From Kitasatospora sp. NBC_00240 (GTDB lineage Bacteria; Actinomycetota; Actinomycetes; Streptomycetales; Streptomycetaceae): 64,000 bases of DNA. Under the pieces are notes generated by a model. That model saw nothing but the letters and a program-made list of their open reading frames with translations. It made no database searches and had not been told where the DNA came from. The stretch's first letter is position 1, and each line of letters begins with the position of its first letter. A program made the translations under genes and the position numbers. Shown here in pieces: positions 8,002-16,208 of the stretch. The DNA is taken from NCBI RefSeq assembly GCF_026342405.1, contig NZ_JAPEMU010000001.1, forward strand, positions 8,618,001-8,682,000. Reading direction: 5' to 3'.

Positions 8002-8760
8002 CTAGGAGTCACGGGCACCGGCCACGATCAGCTCGCCGACGGCCGCCCGGAGGAGGTTCTGGACCTGGGGATCGAGCCGGTCGTCCGTGATGAGCAGGCC
8101 GATCTCGTCGAGCCGGGCGAAACCGCCGAGTCCGACGACCCCCCACTTGCTGTGGTCGGCGACGACCGCGACACGTCGGGCGGAGGCGATGAGGGCACGG
8201 TTGGTCTGCGCCTCCGCGAGGTCGGGCGTGGTCAGACCCGCTCTGTTGGAGACACCGTGGGCGCCGAGGATCAGCAGATCGACGTGGAGACCGCGGACGG
8301 CCTGGTCCGCGATCGGGCCGACCAGCGCCGCCGAGCGGGTGGACGAGCCGCCGGTCAGCAACAGCGACGGAGTGCGCGGGCCCCGCTCCTCGGCGGTGGC
8401 TCGCAGAAGGGCGGCGATCGGGAGCGAGTTGGTGACCACGGTCAGGTCGGGGACGTCCAGCAGGCGCCTGGCCACCGCGTAGGTCGTGGTGCCGGCCGAG
8501 AGGGCGACCACGGTGCCGGGCACCACGAGGGAGGCCGCCACCTCGGCGACGGCGTCCTTCTCCGCGGACCGCCGGGCGGCCCTGGCTTCGAAGCCGGGTT
8601 CGTCGTCGGGGACGGCCACGACGCCCCCGGCGGCCGTCCGGGCACGCCTGATCCGGGCGAACCCGTCCGGATCGCGTCGGACGGTCATGTCTGCGGCTCC
8701 GACATGCTCGATGAGGTCGGACACTGGTTCAACGCGCTGGTCCTTTCCGTTGCGCACCAT
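8002..8760 (-). CDS. DeoR/GlpR-family transcriptional regulator with shortened N-terminus
   Basis: 252 residues. The C-terminal DeoR sensor domain (about 75-235), a sugar-phosphate-isomerase-like fold, is complete: VALSAGTTTYAVARRL, LTVVTNSLPIAALL, LLLTGG, DLLILGAHGVS and VVADHSKWGVVG. The N-terminal DNA-binding domain is partial: the recognition helix VGAADMTVRRD is present but the helix that usually precedes it is about ten residues short, and the wing (RIRRARTAAGGVV) is only loosely conserved. DeoR proteins sense phosphorylated sugars. The start is the only ATG with the family's MVRNG-type beginning, but no good ribosome site precedes it, so the gene may be N-terminally damaged. Confidence 0.8.
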   Translation of the reverse strand: MVRNGKDQRVEPVSDLIEHVGAADMTVRRDPDGFARIRRARTAAGGVVAVPDDEPGFEARAARRSAEKDAVAEVAASLVVPGTVVALSAGTTTYAVARRLLDVPDLTVVTNSLPIAALLRATAEERGPRTPSLLLTGGSSTRSAALVGPIADQAVRGLHVDLLILGAHGVSNRAGLTTPDLAEAQTNRALIASARRVAVVADHSKWGVVGLGGFARLDEIGLLITDDRLDPQVQNLLRAAVGELIVAGARDS

Positions 8761-9060
8761 GGCGAACGCGAACCCTGCGCGTCCGCCCTGCGGGCCGCGG
8801 CCCAGGAGGTGTGCTGCCGTCGATCGGGCCCTCCCTGCCGGGACAAGGCTGCCGGTGGCGTCCTGTCCTGACGGACCCCACCGGCAGCAGTGGGTGAGGC
8901 GACCGCCCCACAGCGGTCGCTCACCGTTCCGTCGGACGTGCCGGGCAGGACCGTCGCGTCCTGGGGGCGGCCGGTGCGGGCCCGGTTCCGACGGAGATCG
9001 GGGGAGTTGTCCGCCGGCTGGAGCGGATCAGCCGGCCGGTGCGGGATCCCGGCGTCCGGG
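8761..9060. other. Intergenic region between symporter and DeoR genes
   Basis: 300 bp with one clear element, the hairpin at 8848-8888 described separately. No reading frame with coding character was found, apart from overlapping Arg/Pro-rich shadows. Confidence 0.5.
8848..8888. terminator. Hairpin downstream of the symporter operon
   Basis: GCTGCCGGTGG at 8848-8858 pairs perfectly with CCACCGGCAGC at 8878-8888, and GTCC/GGAC inside the loop extends the stem. It lies about 170 bp after the symporter stop and just before the DeoR gene on the same strand. Confidence 0.65.
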
Positions 9061-10644
9061 TCAGGCGGGCGAGCCGGTCAAGGACCGTGCTTCCAGCTCC
9101 GGGTAGGGGACTTGGGCGCCGGTCCGGCGTGCGCCGATCCTGCTGCCGGCCCAGCCGAGGAGGAACCCGACCGGGATGGAGACCAGGCCGGTGGTGTGGA
9201 GCGGGAACCAGGCGAAGTCGCTGTCCGGGAAGAGCGCGGCGGGGTTGCCGGAGACGGCGGGTCCGAAGAACTGCAGCAGCAGGCAGCAGCCGAGCCCGCC
9301 GTAGACGGTCCACAGGAGGCCGGTACGGGTGTAGCCCTTCCAGAACAGTTGGTACACCAGGGTGGGAAGGATCGCCGACCCGCCGATCGCGGCGCACACA
9401 TGGGCGAGGAACTGCACGGGCCAGGTGTAGCAGACGGTCGCGAGGGCCAGCGTGGCGCAGCCGACGGCCACGGTCGTCCAGCGCACCGCCCTGATCTCGG
9501 CGACCGCCGTCATCCGGCTGTCCCGGCCGGTGTGCGCGAGCAGGTCGTGGACCAGCGAGGACGCCGCTGTCAGCAGGAGCGCGGCGACCACGGAGAGGCT
9601 GGTGAGGAAGACCGCCGAGACGACCGCGGCCTGGAGCAGACCGTCGGAGTCCAGCCGGTCGGCCAGGAGCAGCAGGGCGTTGCCGCCGCTGGCGTCGGAC
9701 GCGACCACGGCGCGAGCGCCGACCACCGCGGCGACTCCGAGGCCGAGCACGACGGCCATGACGTGCAGGACGGCGACCATGGTCAGGGCACGGGTGGCGG
9801 AGTGCCGGGCGGCGGGGCCGCTGCGGGCGGAGTTGAGGCGCATCAGCATGTGGGGGGCGACGGCCGCGCCGAGGATCACTGTCATGAGGAGGGACAGCTG
9901 TTCGGTCCGGCCGGTGAGGCCGGTTCCCTGCAGCAGGCCCGCTCCGAAGTAGTCGTCCGGCCGTCCGCTGCCACGGGCCGCCTCCTCCAGCAGCGTGCCG
10001 GGGTTCCAGCCCAGATGGGCCAGCAGGGCGAGGACGAGCACGGCCAGGGCGACGAGGAGCAGGACGGTCTTGACGGCCTGCAGCATGCTGATGCCGCGCA
10101 TGCCGCCCACGGCCGCGGCGCAGACCATCATCAGGCCGATCAGCACGGTGCAGGACTGACCGGCGCCGATGCGGGGCAGTCCGACCATGACGGCCGTGGC
10201 CCGGCCGGCGGCGGACAGTTGCACCATCGCCAGGGGAAGGCAGTAGCACAGGGTGGCGACGGCGCCGGCGATGCGGGCGGCCCGGCTGGAGAACCGGGCG
10301 CGGAAGGTGTCGCCGAGTGTGAAGTGGCCTATGTTGCGCAGTGGTTGGGCGAGCAGCAGCAGGACGCCCATGGCGGCGGCCGAGCCCACGGTGAGGGTCA
10401 TGCCGTCGAATCCGGCGAGCGCCACGGACCCGGTGGCGGGCAGCAGGATGAGGACCGAGACGTAGTCGCCGCAGAGCGCGAGCGCGTTGCGCAGCGGGGT
10501 CAGGTAGCTGCGCGCGGTGTAGAACTCGGTGAGGTCCTCGCCGTCCGAACCGGAGATCAGGCAGAGGAACAGGGTGGCGAACACGGTGAGCAGGAATGCC
10601 AGGAAGGGTGCTGTCGTCACGCCCCCGTCGGCGAGTCGGGTCAC
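9061..10644 (-). CDS. Sodium/solute symporter, ActP (cation-acetate symporter) type
   Basis: 527 residues, about 13 hydrophobic helices over the whole length. Family landmarks include the GGMRGISMLQAVKTVLLL helix, the PHMLMRL motif and TSLSVVAALLLTAASSLVHDL, which place it in the acetate/monocarboxylate branch of the SSS family. It would couple sodium or proton entry to uptake of a short carboxylate across the cytoplasmic membrane. The GTG at 10644 overlaps the TGA of the upstream DUF485 gene by 4 bp (GTGA), matching the yjcH-actP arrangement known from other bacteria. A second GTG at 10620 is possible. The substrate is inferred from family only. Confidence 0.88.
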   Translation of the reverse strand: MTRLADGGVTTAPFLAFLLTVFATLFLCLISGSDGEDLTEFYTARSYLTPLRNALALCGDYVSVLILLPATGSVALAGFDGMTLTVGSAAAMGVLLLLAQPLRNIGHFTLGDTFRARFSSRAARIAGAVATLCYCLPLAMVQLSAAGRATAVMVGLPRIGAGQSCTVLIGLMMVCAAAVGGMRGISMLQAVKTVLLLVALAVLVLALLAHLGWNPGTLLEEAARGSGRPDDYFGAGLLQGTGLTGRTEQLSLLMTVILGAAVAPHMLMRLNSARSGPAARHSATRALTMVAVLHVMAVVLGLGVAAVVGARAVVASDASGGNALLLLADRLDSDGLLQAAVVSAVFLTSLSVVAALLLTAASSLVHDLLAHTGRDSRMTAVAEIRAVRWTTVAVGCATLALATVCYTWPVQFLAHVCAAIGGSAILPTLVYQLFWKGYTRTGLLWTVYGGLGCCLLLQFFGPAVSGNPAALFPDSDFAWFPLHTTGLVSIPVGFLLGWAGSRIGARRTGAQVPYPELEARSLTGSPA

Positions 10645-10973
10645 CGGCCTGCTCCGTCGGTGCGGTGCGGGGGCTCGGTGAGCGGGTCGCAGTGTGTGCG
10701 GACGTCGCGGTCGAACCGGTGGGCGGTGACCAGCAGCAGTACGGCCTGGGTCAGGAACAGCAGGATGCTGACGGTCAGTCCGCCGCCGATGCCGGCCGCG
10801 ACGCTGCTGCCCATCTCGTGGGGCAGCAGCAGGACCACCGCGAAACAGCCGATGTTCCACCCGAGGAAGCGCCGTCGTGAACGCGTCGCGGCCCGCCGCA
10901 GCCGCTGCAGGGGCACGGCGTCGCCGGCCGCCGGAGGTCTCGCCCCGGGGGGCGAGAGGTCGAACGGGCTCAT
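10641..10973 (-). CDS. DUF485 (YjcH-like) small membrane protein
   Basis: 110 residues. A proline-rich start is followed by a basic segment (RRAATRSRRRFLGWN) and two membrane helices (about 47-62 and 70-92), with HRFDRDV after the second, as in DUF485/YjcH proteins. These occur almost always directly upstream of ActP-type symporters and are thought to be an accessory subunit. GGGAG lies 6 nt before the ATG, and the stop overlaps the symporter start, so the two are translationally coupled. Confidence 0.82.
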   Translation of the reverse strand: MSPFDLSPPGARPPAAGDAVPLQRLRRAATRSRRRFLGWNIGCFAVVLLLPHEMGSSVAAGIGGGLTVSILLFLTQAVLLLVTAHRFDRDVRTHCDPLTEPPHRTDGAGR

Positions 10974-11149
10974 GTGGTCTCCCAGGTGGGGTGAGGTGTG
11001 GGGGAACTGCCTGGCCGCCCGCGTGCGGCGTGGGCCCCGGCAACGGGCCGTCGGCGCCGTCGGGGCGGATCCGCGGAGGGCCGCACGGTCGGCGGTGGTG
11101 ACGGGTCGCGATGGTGCGGCGGGGGCGTCAGGCTCGGCGCTCCGGCCGG

Positions 11150-12316
11150 TCAGCCGCGGGGGGCGGTCAGCGACGCCCCGGCGGCGGCCGCGACCTGCTT
11201 GAGCCTGTCGACCCAGGACTCGATCCGCTCCGCCGGTGCGGAGGCGGGCAGAGCGGTCATCCGGATCGCCATCGGGGGCAGATCCGGGCCGGTGGGGACG
11301 GGAGCGACGATCGACGCGAGGTCGTACACCTCGCCCGGCAGGAGGTCGGGGCAGAACAGTTCGGCCAGCTCGGAGGTGGCCTGCTGGACCGCGCGCTCGT
11401 GTCGGGGCAGGCGGTCGGAGAGCTCGAACGCGGACAGTGCCGCCTGCTGGTGCCGGAGCAGTCGCGGCTCGGCGGCGAGCAGGGAGTACCCGCACTCGCG
11501 TACCTTGTCGAGCCGGGCACGGTGCAGATCACGGCGGTCGAGGCCGTCGTCCGGGGCGCGTCCCAGCCACTCGTCGACCTCCGCCGCCGGCGAGTCCACC
11601 AGGAAGGCCGCTCCGAGCGGCGGGATGATCGGCTGCCGGTGGCCGAGCGGGAACGGCTCGGCGACGGACCCCCGGTTCGCGGCGAGCACCTGCACGGCGT
11701 CCCCGCGGATCTTGACCAGGACACCGCAGTTGACCGCGAACTCGGCGCTGAGGTCCTCGACCTGGGAGCGGATCGTCTCGGCCAGCTGCGCCGCCTGGAT
11801 CAGATCGGGGTCCGGTCCGGCGATGAAGGACCCGGGGGAGAACCGCCCGTAGCCGCCCTGGAAGAACAGCAACGGGAGCGTCGACCGCTGGACGGCCAGC
11901 TCGTGGACGAGCCCGAGGACGATGAAGTGGTCGCCGGCCTCCCGGATGTCCTGGTAGGTGCACTCGATCCAGGACACGGCGCCCTCGAGAACGGGCGAAC
12001 CGAGCGGCCCGGGCCGCCAGCGCACGCCGTCGAACTTCTCCGCCCCGCCGGTCGCCATCCGGCGGCACAGCGACTCCTGATCGGCCGCCAGGACGTTCAC
12101 GCAGAACGCCGGGGCGGTCCGGAGGTGCTCGAAGCTCCTGGAACCGACGGCCGGGAAGAACGCGACCATCGGTGGATCCAGGGAGACCGAGGAGAACGTT
12201 CCGACGACCATGCCGGCGGGGCGTCCGTCCTCGGCCACCGCCGTGACCACGGCCACCCCGGTCGGGTAGTGCCCCAGCGTTTCGCGGAACAGCGCGGAAT
12301 CGACGGCCTTGACCAT
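11150..12316 (-). CDS. Flavin reductase with C-terminal IclR-effector-like domain
   Basis: 388 residues. Residues 1-165 are an FMN/FAD split-barrel flavin reductase: LGHYPTGVAVVTAVAEDGRPAGMVVGTFSSVSLDPPMVAF, then FCVNVLAADQESLCRRMA. After a linker, residues 185-385 resemble the ligand-binding half of IclR regulators (LGAAFLVDSPAAEVDEWL, LDKVRECGYSLLAAEP) but no helix-turn-helix is present. Known two-component hydroxylase reductases such as HpaH C1 carry a C-terminal effector-sensing domain, so this one may be stimulated by the aromatic substrate. AGGAG precedes the ATG. It follows the ABC permease by 68 bp on the same strand, so it is probably the last gene of the transporter operon. Confidence 0.85.
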   Translation of the reverse strand: MVKAVDSALFRETLGHYPTGVAVVTAVAEDGRPAGMVVGTFSSVSLDPPMVAFFPAVGSRSFEHLRTAPAFCVNVLAADQESLCRRMATGGAEKFDGVRWRPGPLGSPVLEGAVSWIECTYQDIREAGDHFIVLGLVHELAVQRSTLPLLFFQGGYGRFSPGSFIAGPDPDLIQAAQLAETIRSQVEDLSAEFAVNCGVLVKIRGDAVQVLAANRGSVAEPFPLGHRQPIIPPLGAAFLVDSPAAEVDEWLGRAPDDGLDRRDLHRARLDKVRECGYSLLAAEPRLLRHQQAALSAFELSDRLPRHERAVQQATSELAELFCPDLLPGEVYDLASIVAPVPTGPDLPPMAIRMTALPASAPAERIESWVDRLKQVAAAAGASLTAPRG

Positions 12317-12384
12317 GAAAGCTCCTTCAGTTGCTTGTGCCGTCGCGGACGCCCGGTGGGAGCCGGGACGCCCGCCACGGGCTT

Positions 12385-14664
12385 CTACCGGCTGCCGGGC
12401 TGCGGACGCCGGAAGCGACCCAGTCCGATCCTGCGGGTGGCGGGGGCCCGTCGCCAGGCGGCGAGGCCGACGGCGGCGAGGAGGGCGGTGCCGTTGAAGA
12501 GGTCGGGGATCCAGATGGGCAGGCCGGCGAGTTGCAGGCCTTTGACGCCGACGGCGAGGGTGTAGGCGGCGACGACGGTGCCCCAGATGTTGAAGCGGCC
12601 GCCGCGGAACTGGGTGGAGCCGAGGAAGACGGCGGCGATGACGGGGAGCAGGTAGCCCGGTCCGACGGTGGGGTCTCCGGTGGACAGCTGGGAGGTCAGC
12701 AGCAGCCCGGCGAGCCCGGCGACCACGCCGGAGGTCATCAGCGCGAAGAGGATGACCCGGGCGGGGCGCACCCCGACCAGCGCGGCGGCTTGCGGATTCC
12801 CGCCGGTGGCGTAGACGCGGCGGCCGGCCGGTGTGCGTTCGAGGACGTACCAGAGGAGTCCGGCGACGGCGAGCATGATGTAGACGGGGTAGGTGATGCC
12901 GAGGAGTTGGCCGGTGCCGAGTTCGGCGAAGCCGGTGGGGATGTTGACGATCTGCTGGCTGCTGGAGATCCAGGCGATGGCCGCGGCCAGCAGTGAGCTG
13001 ACGGCGAGGGTGGCGATGAAGGAGGGGATCCGGGCGCGGGTGATCATCAGCCAGGAGAACAGGCCGACGGCCGCGCCGGCCACCAGTGACAGCAGGATGG
13101 CGAGTGGGGCGGGTACGTTGCCCACCAGCAGGCGGGCGGCGAGGATGGCTCCGAGTCCGACCTGGGCGCCGATGGCGAGGTCGATGACGCCGGCCGCGGT
13201 GGGGACGACCAGGCCGACGGCGACCAGGCAGGTGACGGCCTGGTCGGAGAGCAGGGAGCGCCAGGTGCCGGAGGTGAGGAAGGTGTCGGGGACCCACAGG
13301 GCGAACACCAGGACCATGAACGCGAGCAGGTACAGCGCGGAGATGTTGCGGAACGCCACCGCCCGCCGGACCCGCACCGACCAGGGCAGCTCCGGCAGCT
13401 CGGACACCGCGTCCGGGGCGGCGCCGTCAGCCGCGTGCTCCGAGGACATGGCGGCGTCCGCCGTGGCGGCCCGGGCGAGCAGCTCGCTCCGTCGGGCCCG
13501 CCTGCCGGCCCAGGCGGTGGTCGTGTTGTTGCGGATCAGCCGGAGGACGGCCTCCCGGCGGCTCACCTGCGGGCGTCGCCAGGCGGCGAGGCCGACGGCG
13601 GCGAGGAGGGCGGTGCCGTTGAAGAGGTCGGGGATCCAGATGGGCAGGCCGGCGAGTTGCAGGCCTTTGACGCCGACGGCGAGGGTGTAGGCGGCGACGA
13701 CGGTGCCCCAGATGTTGAAGCGGCCGCCGCGGAACTGGGTGGAGCCGAGGAAGACGGCGGCGATGACGGGGAGCAGGTAGCCCGGTCCGACGGTGGGGTC
13801 TCCGGTGGACAGCTGGGAGGTCAGCAGGACGCCGGCGAGCCCGGCCACCGCGCCGGAGGTCATCAGCGCGGACAGGACGATCCGGGAGATCCGGACACCG
13901 GCCAGCGCGGCGGCCTCGCTGTTGCCGCCCATGGCATCGACGTTGCCGCCGGTGGCGTAGACGCGGCGGCCGGCCGGTGTGCGTTCGAGGACGTACCAGA
14001 GGAGTCCGGCGACGGCGAGCATGATGTAGACGGGGTAGGTGATGCCGAGGAGTTGGCCGGTGCCGAGTTCGGCGAAGCCGGTGGGGAGGTTGACGATCTG
14101 CTGGCTGCTGGAGATCCAGGCGATGGCCGCGGCCAGCAGTGAGCTGACGGCGAGGGTGGCGATGAAGGAGGGGATCCGGGCGCGGGTGATCATCAGCCAG
14201 GAGAACAGGCCGACGGCCGCGCCGGCCACCAGTGACAGCAGGATGGCGAGTGGGGCGGGTACGTTGCCCACCAGCAGGCGGGCGGCGAGGATGGCTCCGA
14301 GTCCGACCTGGGCGCCGATGGCGAGGTCGATGACGCCGGCCGCGGTGGGGACGACCAGGCCGACGGCGACCAGGCAGGTGACGGCCTGGTCGGAGAGCAG
14401 GGAGCGCCAGGTGCCGGAGGTGAGGAAGGTGTCGGGGACCCACAGGGCGAACACCAGGACCATGAACGCGAGCAGGTACAGCGCGGAGATGTTGCGGAAC
14501 GCCACCGCCCGCCGGACCCGCACCGACCAGGGCAGCTCCGGCACCTTCGGCAGCTGGGACAACGCGTCCGGGGCGGGCACCGCTGGAACCGCCTCGGACG
14601 TTGTCGCGGTCGCCGTGCTCCGCGTGGGGTCCGGATCCCTCTTGGTTGTCTGCATCATCCTCAC
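12385..14664 (-). CDS. Fused tandem RbsC-type ABC permease (two permeases in one polypeptide)
   Basis: 759 residues containing two whole ribose-type permeases. Copy 1 is at about 45-375 and copy 2 at about 430-740, joined by a basic linker around residues 376-428. Each copy has about 8-10 helices and the family motifs VPTAAGVIDLAIGAQVG and GPGYLLPVIAAVFLGSTQFRGG. The two are almost identical in DNA except for a patch after YATGGN. There is no stop between them; an internal ATG at 13449 lacks a ribosome site. RbsC-type channels normally form dimers of identical or paralogous subunits, so this encodes a covalent dimer. GTG 14664 overlaps the ATPase stop (GTGA); ATG at 14658 with GGAG 5 nt before it is an alternative start. 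Energised by the neighbouring ATPase. Confidence 0.88.
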   Translation of the reverse strand: MRMMQTTKRDPDPTRSTATATTSEAVPAVPAPDALSQLPKVPELPWSVRVRRAVAFRNISALYLLAFMVLVFALWVPDTFLTSGTWRSLLSDQAVTCLVAVGLVVPTAAGVIDLAIGAQVGLGAILAARLLVGNVPAPLAILLSLVAGAAVGLFSWLMITRARIPSFIATLAVSSLLAAAIAWISSSQQIVNLPTGFAELGTGQLLGITYPVYIMLAVAGLLWYVLERTPAGRRVYATGGNVDAMGGNSEAAALAGVRISRIVLSALMTSGAVAGLAGVLLTSQLSTGDPTVGPGYLLPVIAAVFLGSTQFRGGRFNIWGTVVAAYTLAVGVKGLQLAGLPIWIPDLFNGTALLAAVGLAAWRRPQVSRREAVLRLIRNNTTTAWAGRRARRSELLARAATADAAMSSEHAADGAAPDAVSELPELPWSVRVRRAVAFRNISALYLLAFMVLVFALWVPDTFLTSGTWRSLLSDQAVTCLVAVGLVVPTAAGVIDLAIGAQVGLGAILAARLLVGNVPAPLAILLSLVAGAAVGLFSWLMITRARIPSFIATLAVSSLLAAAIAWISSSQQIVNIPTGFAELGTGQLLGITYPVYIMLAVAGLLWYVLERTPAGRRVYATGGNPQAAALVGVRPARVILFALMTSGVVAGLAGLLLTSQLSTGDPTVGPGYLLPVIAAVFLGSTQFRGGRFNIWGTVVAAYTLAVGVKGLQLAGLPIWIPDLFNGTALLAAVGLAAWRRAPATRRIGLGRFRRPQPGSR
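12449..13396. repeat. Direct repeat copy A (permease domain 2)
   Basis: About 948 bp that recur at 13574-14542 in the same orientation. Apart from scattered single changes (for example an Ile/Leu codon difference near 12938), the copies match base for base in the parts compared, except between about 12700 and 12805. Confidence 0.9.
13574..14542. repeat. Direct repeat copy B (permease domain 1)
   Basis: The 969-bp partner of copy A. The 21-bp length difference lies wholly in the diverged patch (about 13825-13950), where this copy encodes an additional VDAMGGN segment after YATGGN. Confidence 0.9.
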
Positions 14665-16208
14665 TCCGCTCCGCTCGTGCCGCTGTTGCTTCCGGCCGTC
14701 TGGAGGCCCAACTCGTCGCGGACCAGGCGTTCCTCGGTCAGGGACTCACGCGGAACCTCGCTCACCACCCGGCCGTCCTTGAGCACCAGCACGCGGTCGC
14801 ACAGGGACACCAGTTCCTTCGTGTCCGAGGAGCAGACCAGGACGCCGGTCCCGTCGCGCCGCGCGTTCAGGACCAACTCGTGGAGGGCCGCTATCGCGCC
14901 CACGTCGACGCCCTGGGTGGGTTCGTCGAGCAGGAGCACGCGAGGGCGGACGCGCAGCCACTTGGCCAGCACGATCTTCTGCTGGTTGCCGCCGCTGAAC
15001 AGCTTCAGCGGTTGCTCGGGATTGGGCGGGCGAAGCCCGACGGTGTGCATCCAGGAGCGGGTCTGCGCGCGCTCGGCCCGCCTGTCCAGACGCCAGAAGG
15101 ACCGTCGCAGCGGACGCAGCAGCGGCAGCGTCAGGTTCTCCCGGACACTCATGTCCATGACCACGCCGCTACGGCGGCGATCGGCGGGTACGTACGCCAT
15201 CCCGCTGCCGATCGCCGCGCCCGTGTCGTCGGGGACCAGCTCCCGTCCGTCCACCTCCACCCGGCCGCCGGACCGGTGTCGGGCACCGAACAGCATCGGC
15301 GCGAGCTGCTCCCGCCCCGAACCCAGGATGCCGCTGATCCCGACGATCTCGCCGGCCCGCAGGGTCAGCGAGAAGTCGCTGATCTCCCCGCCGCCGAGGC
15401 CGGTCACGCTCAGCACCGGCTCACCGGTCCCGCCCCGGTGCGTCACAGCCGTCCCGTCGATCTCGCGACCGGCGATGAGCGTCACCATCGTGTCGTGGTC
15501 GAGTTCACCGGTGGCCTGCTCGGCGACGACGCGCCCGTCTCGCAGCACCACCACCCGGTCGGCGAGTTCGAGTACCTCGTCGAGCCGGTGGGAGATGAAG
15601 ACGACCCCGGCCCCGGACGAGGCGACCCGCCGGATCGCCTCGAACAGCACCTTCACCTCGTCGCCGTGCAGCGCCGCCGTGGGCTCGTCGAGCACCAGCA
15701 CGTTGTCCGGACGGCTCCAGCCGTCCATCGCCCGGGCGATCGCGACGATCGCCCGCTGCGCCGGTGACAGCTTCCCGACCGGGACCGTCACGTCCAGGGT
15801 GGCGCCGAACCGGGCGATGAGCTGCTGGGCGTGCCGCCGCTCGGCGGCCCCGCGGACGGGGGCGAACGCCCGTCCGCGCTCGGACCTGCCCAGCCCGAGG
15901 TTCTCCACCGTCGTCAGGATGTCGGCCAGACCGAGATCCTGGTGGATGAAGTGCAGGCCCTCGCGGGCGGCCGCTCCCTCCATCAGCGCGCCCTCGGCGT
16001 CACGGACCTCGATGACCGTCCCGGGATCGGCCTGGTGGACACCGGCCAGAACCTTGACCAGGGTCGACTTGCCCGAGCCGTTGTGTCCGAGCACCGCGAC
16101 GACTTCCCCCGGACGGACCTCCAACGACACGCCGTCCAGGGCCTTCAGACCCGGGAACGTCTTCGACATGCCCTCGATCCGGAGCAGTGGCGCCGCGGTG
16201 TCCGTCAT
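14661..16208 (-). CDS. ABC transporter double ATPase, RbsA/MglA type
   Basis: 515 residues with two ATP-binding cassettes. The first (1-240) has Walker A GHNGSGKST near residues 41-49, a weak signature (LSPAQRAIVAIARA) and Walker B VLVLDEPTAAL. The second (about 255-500) has a degenerate P-loop (GILGSGREQL), signature FSGGNQQKIVLAKWL and LLLDEPTQGVD. This asymmetric pair is typical of ribose/galactose-type importers and energises the fused permease. The ATG at 16208 overlaps the TGA of the binding-protein gene by one base (TGATG). Although the family is called sugar importers, the neighbours (flavin reductase, FAH hydrolase, NmrA-like reductase) point to a cyclic or aromatic substrate. Confidence 0.92.
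   Translation of the reverse strand: MTDTAAPLLRIEGMSKTFPGLKALDGVSLEVRPGEVVAVLGHNGSGKSTLVKVLAGVHQADPGTVIEVRDAEGALMEGAAAREGLHFIHQDLGLADILTTVENLGLGRSERGRAFAPVRGAAERRHAQQLIARFGATLDVTVPVGKLSPAQRAIVAIARAMDGWSRPDNVLVLDEPTAALHGDEVKVLFEAIRRVASSGAGVVFISHRLDEVLELADRVVVLRDGRVVAEQATGELDHDTMVTLIAGREIDGTAVTHRGGTGEPVLSVTGLGGGEISDFSLTLRAGEIVGISGILGSGREQLAPMLFGARHRSGGRVEVDGRELVPDDTGAAIGSGMAYVPADRRRSGVVMDMSVRENLTLPLLRPLRRSFWRLDRRAERAQTRSWMHTVGLRPPNPEQPLKLFSGGNQQKIVLAKWLRVRPRVLLLDEPTQGVDVGAIAALHELVLNARRDGTGVLVCSSDTKELVSLCDRVLVLKDGRVVSEVPRESLTEERLVRDELGLQTAGSNSGTSGAE

Noticed and set aside
13449-13449. Internal ATG in the fused permease as a separate gene start
   Set aside because: No ribosome site and no stop before it; the fusion is the simpler reading.
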